Below the pieces are notes generated by a model, which ran no database searches, had not been told where the DNA came from, and worked only from the letters and a program-made list of their open reading frames with translations. A program made the translations under genes and the position numbers. From positions 744,001 through 808,000 of the forward strand of contig NZ_CP041402.1 of NCBI RefSeq assembly GCF_007018905.1: DNA of 64,000 nucleotides, written 5' to 3'. Source of the DNA: Tardiphaga sp. vice304. Lineage in GTDB: Bacteria; Pseudomonadota; Alphaproteobacteria; Rhizobiales; Xanthobacteraceae. Of this stretch, positions 37,197-45,298 are shown one piece after another. Positions within the stretch are counted from its first letter, which is position 1. Each line of letters starts with the position of its first letter.

Positions 37197-37388
37197 GCGC
37201 GAAGTGGCCATCCGGCAAGACGCTCCGCTTCGAAGGGACGGGCGTTACGTTCGCTTGCCGACCCTTGGCGCATCGTGCGATCAGCGCGTCATACTGAATA
37301 AACAGGCCATCCAGCAAGATGGGCGGGCGGCGCTTCGAAGTAACAAGATGACCAATATGACCGTAGCCGACTGTCGCTGCCAAAGTTG

Positions 37389-37402
37389 TTGATTCATCTC
37401 AA
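37389..37402. promoter_or_regulatory. FixK-type box upstream of phaB
   Basis: TTGATTCATCTCAA satisfies TTG(A/C)-N6-(T/G)CAA and lies 69 bases before the phaB ATG. Together with 37183 it gives each divergent gene its own box within the 414-base non-coding gap 37058-37471. Confidence 0.55.
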
Positions 37403-37471
37403 TGGTCATTGAGCGGTCTGGTCCTAAGCTGCCCGTACAGCTTGTGTCGTGACCGATCGTGAGGTTTCGGA

Positions 37472-38197
37472 ATGGCGAGGATCGCGTTGGTCTCGGGCGG
37501 TACGCGCGGCATTGGTGGTGCGATTTCCGAAGCGCTGCTGGCCGCGGGCTACCGGGTCGCGGCGAATTATGCCGGCAACGAGACTGCCGCCGCGGCATTT
37601 CACGCCAGGACCGGAATTCCCGTTTTCCGGTGGGATGTCAGCGATTTCGACGCCTGCGCCGAGGGAATTTCGAAGGTGCAGGCCGCGCTCGGTCCGATCG
37701 AGATCCTCGTCAACAATGCCGGGATCATCCGCGATTCCGCGCTCCACAAGATGAGCAAATCGCAATGGGACCCGGTCATCGCGACCAATCTCGGCGGCCT
37801 GTTCAATATGTGCCGTCCGGTGGTCGAGGGCATGCGGGCCCGCAAATTCGGCCGCATCATCAACATCTCCTCGGTCAATGGTCAGAAGGGTCAGTTCGGC
37901 CAGTCGAATTACGCCGCGGCCAAGGCCGGCGAACTCGGTTTCACGCGCTCGCTGGCGCTTGAATCGGCCCATAGCGGCGTCACCGTGAATGCGATCTGTC
38001 CCGGCTACATCCATACCGAGATGCTGGATGCCGTCGCGCCGGAGATCCTGACCAAGAGCATCCTGCCGCTGATCCCGGTCGGCCGCCTCGGCGCGCCGGC
38101 CGACATCGCGCGCGCGGCGGTGTTTCTCGCCGCCGACGACGCCGGCTTCATTACGGGCTCGACGCTGGCGATCAATGGGGGCCAGTTGATGTGTTGA
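37472..38197 (+). CDS. phaB: acetoacetyl-CoA reductase (PhaB-type SDR)
   Basis: This is a 241-residue NADPH-dependent short-chain dehydrogenase making (R)-3-hydroxybutyryl-CoA. Seen: the glycine motif SGGTRGIGGAI, NNAG, the catalytic Ser in INISSVNGQKGQFGQ, and Y-x3-K in SNYAAAKAGELGF. The C-terminus FITGSTLAINGGQLMC is as in PhaB. Context supports PhaB over FabG: a CBS gene follows, then a PHA synthase. A FixK-type box lies upstream. Confidence 0.92.
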   Translation: MARIALVSGGTRGIGGAISEALLAAGYRVAANYAGNETAAAAFHARTGIPVFRWDVSDFDACAEGISKVQAALGPIEILVNNAGIIRDSALHKMSKSQWDPVIATNLGGLFNMCRPVVEGMRARKFGRIINISSVNGQKGQFGQSNYAAAKAGELGFTRSLALESAHSGVTVNAICPGYIHTEMLDAVAPEILTKSILPLIPVGRLGAPADIARAAVFLAADDAGFITGSTLAINGGQLMC

Positions 38198-38236
38198 CCG
38201 CGGAGGGACAGCGATGACGAGCCTGTCGAGGGTGCC

Positions 38237-38719
38237 ATGAATGTCTCCGATATCATGCGACGCTCGTTTGCGTCGATCCGTCCGGACGCCTCGTTGCTGG
38301 AGGCGGCCGACCTGCTGATCGAGACCAACCAGCGCGGGCTGCCCGTTGTCGATGCCGAGGGTAATCTGCTGGGCATGATCTCCGAAGGCGACTTCCTGCG
38401 GCGGACCGAACTGGATGTCGATCTGCCGCGGGACAACTGGTTTGGCAAGATCCTCGGCGGCGACAAGCATGAGCCTTCCCGGCGGCGAATGAGCGCCCTG
38501 GTAGTGGGCGAGGTGATGAGCCGGCATCCGCTGTGCATCAGCGATGAAGCGCCGGTCAGCGAGGTCGTGGCGATGATGGCCGCACGCCGCATCGCGCAAT
38601 TGCCCGTCGTCTGTGGCGATACGCTGGTCGGCGTGGTGGGCCGGGCCGAGTTGCTCGTGGCGGTGGCGAGCGTGCTGCGCGCCGCCCAGGCGGACCACGA
38701 CAGCCCGGCACAAACGTAA
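38237..38719 (+). CDS. CBS-pair protein
   Basis: This is a 160-residue soluble tandem CBS module: DIMRRSFASIRPDASLLEAADLL...GMISEGDFLRR, and VMSRHPLCISDEAPVSEVVAMM...GVVGRAELL. It resembles the N-terminal part of the CBS-BON protein at 33955 without the BON domain, suggesting a paralogue. It lies between phaB and phaC in one transcription unit and may sense adenylates; target unknown. Confidence 0.88.
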   Translation: MNVSDIMRRSFASIRPDASLLEAADLLIETNQRGLPVVDAEGNLLGMISEGDFLRRTELDVDLPRDNWFGKILGGDKHEPSRRRMSALVVGEVMSRHPLCISDEAPVSEVVAMMAARRIAQLPVVCGDTLVGVVGRAELLVAVASVLRAAQADHDSPAQT

Positions 38720-38763
38720 CTATCAAGTTTTAAGTATCAGTCTCAGAAATCAGGTAATATGCC

Positions 38764-40596
38764 ATGCCCGGACGCTTGCCATCGCCAGTACCCGACGAGA
38801 CGGCTGTTGCGCCGTCGTCCCAGGCCCCGGCTGTGGAGCCGGCCACGCCGGTGCAACCCTGCGCAAGCCCTGCCGGTCTCGAAGCGGCCAGCGATATGCT
38901 GGATCGCGAATTGCATGCGGCGGCTGCGGCCCTGACCGGCGGTCTGTCGCCATCGGCGCTGACGCTGGCCTTTGCCGACTGGTTGATCCATCTGGCCACT
39001 TCTCCCGGAAAGCAGATGCAACTGGCCGCGGCTGCAGCCTCGGGCGCGGCACGGCTGGCCGAGCAGGTCAGCCAGCTGTCGCCGCATTTCAGGCCGTGGT
39101 CGGTGATCGCGCCGACCTCCGTGGATCGGCGGTTTGCCGGCGCAGACTGGAATATGGCGCCGTACAATATGGTGGCGCAGGGATTCCTGCTGGCCGAACA
39201 ATGGTGGCAGGCCGCCACCAATGTGCGCGGCGTTGCCCGCGATCATGCCGCGATCACGGCGTTCACGCTGCGCCAGATCCTGGACACCGTGGCGCCGAGC
39301 AATTCCCCGCTCACCAATCCCGAAGTGGTACGGAAAACGCTCCAGACCGGCGGAAAAAACGTCATCGACGGATACAACAATTGGCTGCAGGATATTCAGG
39401 GACTCAGGCAGGATGGCAGCGTCGATCACGACGGTCGTTTTGTCGTGGGCGAGAGCGTGGCGACCGCACCGGGCCGGGTCGTGTTCCGCAATCATCTGAT
39501 CGAACTGATCCAGTATGAGCCCGCGACCGAGACGGTCCGTCCGGAGCCGGTGCTGATCGTCCCGGCCTGGATCATGAAATATTACATCCTGGATCTGTCG
39601 CCACATAATTCCCTGGTCCGCTATCTGACGCAGCAGGGCTTCACCGTGTTCATGATTTCGTGGCGCAACCCGACCCGGGCCGACCGCGACCTCTCGCTCG
39701 AAGACTATCGCATGCTCGGCGTCGAGGCGGCATTGTCTTCGGTGCAGTCGATCGTTCCCGGCCGCGCGGTGCACGCCGCCGGCTATTGCCTCGGGGGAAC
39801 GCTGCTGGCGATTGCCGCCGCCGCGATGACGCCGGAGCGGCGCAGCCATCTTCGAACGCTGACGCTGCTGGCCGCGCAGACCGATTTCACCGATGCCGGC
39901 GAGCTCACTTTGTTCATCAACGAAAGCCAGATCAGTTTCCTGGAAGACGTGATGAATCACAGCGGCGTGCTGGCCTCGCAGCAAATGGCCGGGGCCTTCC
40001 AGATGCTGCGATCGAACGATCTGGTCTGGTCCCGGATCGTGCGCGGCTATCTGATGGGAGAGCGCTCGGCGCCGAACGACCTGATGGCATGGAATGCGGA
40101 TGCCACGCGGATGCCGGCCCGCATGCATTCCGAATATTTGCGCAAGCTGTTCCTCAATGACGACCTAGCCGAGGGGCGCTATGTCGCCAATGGCCGGCCA
40201 GTCGCCCTGTCCGACCTGCGCGCGCCGATGTTCGTGGTCGGAACGTCGAGGGACCATGTCGCGCCCTGGCGGTCGGTGCACAAGATCCATTTTCTCGCCG
40301 ATGCCGACGTGACCTTCGTGCTCGCCGGCGGTGGCCACAATGCCGGCATCGTCGCGCCGCCCGGCCAGCAGGGGCGCTCTTATCAGATCATGAGCAAGGC
40401 GGCAGAGGGCCCCTATATCGGGCCCGACCAGTGGAGCAGTGAAGCCCCCGTCCACGAGGGCTCCTGGTGGCCCGCCTGGGCCGCATTCCTGGCGGCGCAT
40501 TCGGAGGAAAGGACGGCGCCGCCGGCGTTTCCCGCGGCGCTGCCGGACGGCACGCCGCTGCCCGCCGCGCCGGGAGAGTATGTGCGCCAGCACTGA
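38764..40596 (+). CDS. phaC: class I polyhydroxyalkanoate synthase
   Basis: This is a 610-residue polymerase forming PHB from hydroxybutyryl-CoA at granule surfaces. The lipase-box-like site AAGYCLGGTLLAIA has the nucleophile Cys342. The conserved tryptophan/aspartate region (FMISWRNP...DRDLSLEDY), the catalytic Asp in GTSRDHVAPW and the His in GGGHNAGIV are present. Length fits class I. A TIGR-type N-terminal domain (NVRGVARDHAAITAFTLRQIL) precedes the alpha/beta-hydrolase fold. The upstream gap carries only a weak AGG ribosome site. Confidence 0.95.
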   Translation: MPGRLPSPVPDETAVAPSSQAPAVEPATPVQPCASPAGLEAASDMLDRELHAAAAALTGGLSPSALTLAFADWLIHLATSPGKQMQLAAAAASGAARLAEQVSQLSPHFRPWSVIAPTSVDRRFAGADWNMAPYNMVAQGFLLAEQWWQAATNVRGVARDHAAITAFTLRQILDTVAPSNSPLTNPEVVRKTLQTGGKNVIDGYNNWLQDIQGLRQDGSVDHDGRFVVGESVATAPGRVVFRNHLIELIQYEPATETVRPEPVLIVPAWIMKYYILDLSPHNSLVRYLTQQGFTVFMISWRNPTRADRDLSLEDYRMLGVEAALSSVQSIVPGRAVHAAGYCLGGTLLAIAAAAMTPERRSHLRTLTLLAAQTDFTDAGELTLFINESQISFLEDVMNHSGVLASQQMAGAFQMLRSNDLVWSRIVRGYLMGERSAPNDLMAWNADATRMPARMHSEYLRKLFLNDDLAEGRYVANGRPVALSDLRAPMFVVGTSRDHVAPWRSVHKIHFLADADVTFVLAGGGHNAGIVAPPGQQGRSYQIMSKAAEGPYIGPDQWSSEAPVHEGSWWPAWAAFLAAHSEERTAPPAFPAALPDGTPLPAAPGEYVRQH

Positions 40597-40658
40597 CGGG
40601 GTGCATCATCGATGCGGCCGGGCAAGCCTGCCGGGCGCGGCGATCTGTCCCTGCTGTC

Positions 40659-41492
40659 TCAGTGCGACATCAAAGCGGGAATCGTCAGCGAGTGAAACAT
40701 CTCGCGCGTCGTGCCGCCAAGGAGTAGTTCGCCGAGCGGCGAATGACCGTAGCCGCCGATCACCAGATAATGGCTGCCGAGATCGGCGGCGAGCGACAGG
40801 ATCGTGTTGTGAACCTGACCTGGCTCCGCGGTCGCATGATGGACGGTTACGGCCAGTCCATAGCGATCGAGATGGGCCGACAGTTGATCGATGCTGGTGT
40901 CGCAGGCGGAAGCGTGGGTGGATTGGACCGAGATGGCGTCGATGGTCCGCGCCTTGCGTAGCAGCGGCATGGCATCGTGCAAAGCGCGCGCGGCAGCCCG
41001 GCCGCCGTCCCAGCACACCAGGGCACGGGTCAGATGGAGAGGCCCGCGGTGAATGTAGGGCACCAGCAACATCGGGCGACCGGACTGCAGCAGCAAGGTC
41101 TCCGCGAGATGGCGGTCGTGGCTCGGGTGCTCCGCGTCAGGCTGCGTCACAACGCTGAGATAAGCCATCCGCGACACCGCGGCCAGCGCCTGATTGGCCA
41201 GGCGGGGCGTATCCGAGATGCAGCCGGTCGTCGCCGGAATGCGCGCCGCCCGTGCGGCCTTCTCAAATCGGGCCAGCCTGTCATTGGCCGCCTGGGGATC
41301 GGTATTGTACTCGGTCGATAGCGCAAACCGGGCGGCCGAAGGGCCGACATCGATGGCCGGGTTGATCACCTGATAGGTCGCGACGATCCCCTGAAGATGC
41401 GCGGCAAAGCTGGCCGCCAGCGACATCGCGCAATCGAGCACGGGCTCCATGGGCCGATCGACCGGGAGATGAACGGCGATATCCTTGATCAC
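40659..41492 (-). CDS. tandem universal stress protein (UspA)
   Basis: This is a 277-residue protein with two Usp folds. The C-terminal one carries the ATP-binding motif GGYGHSPLGELLLGGTTREM (G-x2-G-x9-G-(S/T) type); the N-terminal one (MIKDIAVHLPVDRPMEPVLDCAM) is degenerate. Such proteins accumulate under oxygen limitation and stasis. It is divergent from the Pat-type gene and shares the FixK-type box at 41558, 66 bases upstream of its start. It is convergent with phaC. Confidence 0.9.
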   Translation of the reverse strand: MIKDIAVHLPVDRPMEPVLDCAMSLAASFAAHLQGIVATYQVINPAIDVGPSAARFALSTEYNTDPQAANDRLARFEKAARAARIPATTGCISDTPRLANQALAAVSRMAYLSVVTQPDAEHPSHDRHLAETLLLQSGRPMLLVPYIHRGPLHLTRALVCWDGGRAAARALHDAMPLLRKARTIDAISVQSTHASACDTSIDQLSAHLDRYGLAVTVHHATAEPGQVHNTILSLAADLGSHYLVIGGYGHSPLGELLLGGTTREMFHSLTIPALMSH

Positions 41493-41557
41493 GGCGTGCC
41501 CCGATTGCTTCAGACGAGCCCGAAAACAAACCGTCGCACGCCGACAGGATTTCGGAG

Positions 41558-41571
41558 TTGATTTTCGTCAA
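41558..41571. promoter_or_regulatory. FixK/FNR-type box between usp and pat genes
   Basis: TTGATTTTCGTCAA matches TTG(A/C)-N6-(T/G)CAA. It lies 65 bases from the usp start and 49 from the acetyltransferase start, placed to serve either or both divergent promoters. Confidence 0.68.
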
Positions 41572-41620
41572 ATCTTTAAATGGAGTTGATACTACATCTA
41601 AAGCGAATTGCGGAGGGCGG

Positions 41621-44317
41621 ATGTCGATCTATCGTTTGACCAATTTGCTTGCGCCGCGGTCCGTTGCACTCGTCGGCGCCAGCGCGCGCCCGGGGTCGGT
41701 CGGGCAGGCGGTGTTGCGAAACATTCTGGATGCAGGCTTTCCCGGTCCGTTCGGTGTCGTCAACGCCCGCCGCCACGAGATTGACGGACGTGTCACCGTC
41801 GGCAGCCTCTCCGAACTTTCCTTTGTGCCCGAGCTGGTGGTCATCACCGCGCCGGCAAGAGCGATTCCCGGTCTGGTCGAGGAAGCCGGACGCATCGGCA
41901 GCGCCGGGGTGGTGATCATCTCGTCCGGGCTGGGGCATGGCCCCGGCTCGCTGGCCGCCGAGGCCGAAGACGCCGCGCGTCGTCACCACCTGCGGCTGAT
42001 CGGCCCGAACTGCGTCGGCCTGGCGATGCCGGATGTTCACCTCAACGCCAGCTTTGTCACCGGCACGCCGCGTGCCGGAGGGCTGGCGCTGATCTCGCAA
42101 TCCGGCGCGATCGTCGCGGCGATGGTCGGCTGGGCCGCGCAGCGCGCGGTTGGCTTTTCCGGCCTTGTCTCGGTCGGCGATCAGCTCGACGTCGATATCG
42201 CCGATCTGCTCGATTTCTTCGCGCTGGACCCCAAGACCCGCGCCATCCTGCTCTATCTCGAAGCCGTCACGGACGCCCGCAAGTTCATGTCGGCCGCGCG
42301 CGCCGCCGCCCGGGTCAAGCCGGTGATCGTCGTCAAGGCCGGGCGCATGGCGCAGGGGGCGAAGGCGGCCGCGACCCATACCGGGGCGCTGGCCGGCTCG
42401 GACGCGGTCTATGACGCGGCCTTCCGCCGCGCCGGCCTGCTCCGCGTGCCGGATCTGCGCGAGATGTTTGATTGCGCCGAGGCGGTCGGCCGGATTGCGG
42501 CGCCAGCCGGCAAGCGGCTGGCAATCCTGACCAATGGCGGCGGCATCGGCGTGCTGGCGGTCGATCGGCTGGTCGAGCTGGGCGGCGTCGCCGCGCCGCT
42601 ATCGGCCGCGACCCGCCAAAGGCTCGATGCCATACTGCCGCCGACCTGGTCCGGCGACAATCCCGTCGATATCATTGGCGACGCGGATGCGGCGCGCTAC
42701 TCCGCCGCGGTCGATATCCTGCTGGCCGATCCGGACAGCGACGCCGTGCTGGTGATTTACGTCGAGGCGGCCATCGCGTCGGCTGACGCCATTGCGTCCG
42801 CGGTGTTGCAGGTCGTCGCCGCCGATAAACGGGCTCACGGTGATTCCGCCAAGCCGGTACTGGCGGCATGGGTCGGCGCCGACGCGGCGACGCGCGAAAC
42901 GCTGAGCGCGGCCGGCATTCCCAACTACGCGACGGGCGGCGACGCGGTGCAGGGATTCATGCATCTGGTGCTGCATCGTGAGCTGGTCGAAACGCTGGCC
43001 CAGGTGCCGCCCGCGTTGCCGCAAGCATTCGAGCCGGATCTTGCTGTCGCCCGAAATATAGTGGTGGCCGCCGTCGACGAGGGGCGGCAATGGCTGGGTC
43101 CGATCGAGATCAAGCGGCTGTTCGATGCCTACCGGATCCCGATGATCGCGACCTTCGTCGCCACCGATGCCGCGCAGGCCGCGCATAACGCCGCGGGAAT
43201 TCTGGCCGAGGGCGATGCGGTCGTTCTGAAAATCCTGTCGCGCGACATCACGCATAAATCCGATGTCGGCGGCGTGGTGCTCAACCTCTCAAGCGTGGAG
43301 GCGGTGCGTGTGGCAACCGTCGATATGCTGGCGCGCGTCCGATTGGCGCGCCCCGAGGCCGATATTGCCGGCGTGATGGTGCAGGCGATGCTGAAGCGGC
43401 CGAATGCGCGCGAACTGATCCTGGGCCTGGCCGACGACGCGACCTTCGGCCGGGTGGTGGTGTTCGGCCGCGGCGGCACGGCCGTCGAAGTCGTCAACGA
43501 CAAGGCGCTGGCGCTGCCGCCGCTCGATCTGCCGCTGGCGCGGCAGTTGATCGCGCGCACGCAGGTGTCGCGGTTGCTGCCGGCCTATCGCGATGTGCCA
43601 GCGGTGCAGCCCGATGCGGTGGCGCTGGCGCTGGTCAAGCTGGCGCAGATGGCGGTCGATCTTCCACAGATCCGCGAGCTCGATATTAATCCGCTGCTGG
43701 CCGACGAACATGGCGTGATCGCGATCGATGCCCGCGTGGCGATCGGTGCCGTCGTTCCGAAATTCGGCGGCAGGGAGGCCGGCCATCTCGCGGTCCGGCC
43801 CTATCCCTCGCAATGGCAGCGGCATCTCAAGGTCCGGGATGGCTGGCATGTCTTTGTCCGCCCGATCCGCCCGGACGACGAGCCCGGGATCCAGGCGTTT
43901 CTGACCCATGTCAGCAGCGAGGACCGCCGGCTTCGTTTTCTGGCGCCGCTGAAAGAGTTCAGCCACGCCTTCATCGCCCGGCTGACGCAGCTCGATTATT
44001 CGCGCGCGATGGCCTTCGTCGCCTTCGATGCGGCCTCCGGCGACATGGTCGGCGTGGTGCGGCTGCATTCCGACTCGGTCTATGAGAGCGCCGAATACGC
44101 CATTCTGCTGCGCTCCGACCTGAAGGGCCGCGGACTGGGATGGGCCCTGATGCAATTGCTGATCGACTATGCGAAATCCGAAGGTCTGAAGCGGATCTAT
44201 GGCGACGTGCTGCAGGACAATACCGTGATGCTGGCGATGTGCCGCGAACTGGGCTTCGAGGTGAAGACCAGCGCGGAAGAGCCGTCGCTGTGCCACGTGG
44301 TGCTACCCCTGGGGTGA
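41621..44317 (+). CDS. Pat-type protein: NDP-forming acyl-CoA synthetase fused to GNAT acetyltransferase
   Basis: This is an 898-residue protein. A CoA-binding Rossmann domain (about 1-140) comes first, then a succinyl-CoA-ligase-like part (140-460), an ATP-grasp domain (about 500-715; LKILSRDITHKSDVGGVVLNL) and a GNAT acetyltransferase (about 735-898; LRSDLKGRGLGWALMQLL). His253 in THTGALAG occupies the place of the phospho-histidine of ADP-forming acetyl-CoA synthetases. This architecture is that of Pat/PatZ lysine acetyltransferases, which inactivate acetyl-CoA synthetase; R. palustris has such an enzyme. GCGGAGGG selects ATG 41621. A FixK-type box precedes it. Confidence 0.9.
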   Translation: MSIYRLTNLLAPRSVALVGASARPGSVGQAVLRNILDAGFPGPFGVVNARRHEIDGRVTVGSLSELSFVPELVVITAPARAIPGLVEEAGRIGSAGVVIISSGLGHGPGSLAAEAEDAARRHHLRLIGPNCVGLAMPDVHLNASFVTGTPRAGGLALISQSGAIVAAMVGWAAQRAVGFSGLVSVGDQLDVDIADLLDFFALDPKTRAILLYLEAVTDARKFMSAARAAARVKPVIVVKAGRMAQGAKAAATHTGALAGSDAVYDAAFRRAGLLRVPDLREMFDCAEAVGRIAAPAGKRLAILTNGGGIGVLAVDRLVELGGVAAPLSAATRQRLDAILPPTWSGDNPVDIIGDADAARYSAAVDILLADPDSDAVLVIYVEAAIASADAIASAVLQVVAADKRAHGDSAKPVLAAWVGADAATRETLSAAGIPNYATGGDAVQGFMHLVLHRELVETLAQVPPALPQAFEPDLAVARNIVVAAVDEGRQWLGPIEIKRLFDAYRIPMIATFVATDAAQAAHNAAGILAEGDAVVLKILSRDITHKSDVGGVVLNLSSVEAVRVATVDMLARVRLARPEADIAGVMVQAMLKRPNARELILGLADDATFGRVVVFGRGGTAVEVVNDKALALPPLDLPLARQLIARTQVSRLLPAYRDVPAVQPDAVALALVKLAQMAVDLPQIRELDINPLLADEHGVIAIDARVAIGAVVPKFGGREAGHLAVRPYPSQWQRHLKVRDGWHVFVRPIRPDDEPGIQAFLTHVSSEDRRLRFLAPLKEFSHAFIARLTQLDYSRAMAFVAFDAASGDMVGVVRLHSDSVYESAEYAILLRSDLKGRGLGWALMQLLIDYAKSEGLKRIYGDVLQDNTVMLAMCRELGFEVKTSAEEPSLCHVVLPLG

Positions 44318-44391
44318 GCGAAGCACAGGCCTTGTCGAATTCCCGCCGGATGCCGTACGACGGTAGGCCAGAGAATAGACAGGGGAACGCA

Positions 44392-45210
44392 ATGACGACG
44401 GTTCAGGTGAGCAAGCGGGTGGCGGTGGTGGGGCTGGGTGCGATCGGGCGCGCCGTCGCGACGGCGCTGGACCGCGGCATGGACGGGCTGGTGCTGTCGG
44501 CGGTTGCCGTCAGCCATCCCGACAAGCATCGGGAGTTTCTCGCGGGCCTATCCACTCCGCCGCCGATCCTGCCGATCGATGGCCTGGCGGACGCGGCCGA
44601 CATCGTGATCGAATGCGCGCCGGCCGCCCTGCTGCGCGGAATCGTCGAACCGTTCGTGAGGAGCGGCAAGACGGCGATCATCCTCAGCGTCGGTGCCTTG
44701 TTGGTGAACGACGATCTGATCGCGATTGCCAAGGCCCATGGCGGCCAGATCGTGGTGCCGACCGGCGCGCTGATCGGTCTCGACGCCGTCACCGCCGCCG
44801 CCGAGGGCGAGATCCATTCGGTACGCATGGTAACGCGCAAACCGGTCCGGGGCCTGGCGGGTGCGCCCTATATCGTCGAGCACAACATCGACATCGAGAG
44901 CATCACCGAGCCGCTGAAGATTTTTGATGGCAGCGCCCGCGAGGCGGCCAAGGGCTTCCCCGCCAATCTGAACGTCGCCGTCGCGCTGTCGCTGGCGGGC
45001 ATCGGCCCGGACCGCACCCGGCTGGAAATCTGGGCGGATCCCGCGCTGACCCGCAACGTCCACCGCGTCGAGGTGGATGCGGACTCCGCCAGTTTCTCGA
45101 TGACGATCGAGAACATCCCGTCGGAGAACCCGAAGACCGGCCGCATCACGGCGCTCTCGGTGATCGCCTATCTGCGCAAGCAGGGCGCGGCGTTGCGCGT
45201 CGGCACCTGA
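44392..45210 (+). CDS. L-aspartate dehydrogenase
   Basis: This is a 272-residue NAD(P)-dependent enzyme converting aspartate to iminoaspartate, which can feed NAD synthesis. The Rossmann motif VAVVGLGAIGRAVATAL, the PTGALIGLDAV segment and the C-terminal FPANLNVAVALSLAGIGPDRTRLEIWADP are characteristic of the AspDH/NadX family. ATG 44392 lies 74 bases after the Pat-type gene in the same direction. NAD supply for the nearby sirtuin is an attractive but unproven link. Confidence 0.92.
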   Translation: MTTVQVSKRVAVVGLGAIGRAVATALDRGMDGLVLSAVAVSHPDKHREFLAGLSTPPPILPIDGLADAADIVIECAPAALLRGIVEPFVRSGKTAIILSVGALLVNDDLIAIAKAHGGQIVVPTGALIGLDAVTAAAEGEIHSVRMVTRKPVRGLAGAPYIVEHNIDIESITEPLKIFDGSAREAAKGFPANLNVAVALSLAGIGPDRTRLEIWADPALTRNVHRVEVDADSASFSMTIENIPSENPKTGRITALSVIAYLRKQGAALRVGT

Positions 45211-45298
45211 TCCGGTTGCGGATTGAGAAAGGGCGCGAACATGCTTACAGACGTGTTCATTCCGCCCGCTGGCGCCCTCTGCACTCCTGGAGCCCCTG

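Noticed and set aside
37126-37383. 85-codon minus-strand frame between BON and phaB genes
   Set aside because: It covers a FixK-type box in a promoter gap and shows no known family or ribosome site.
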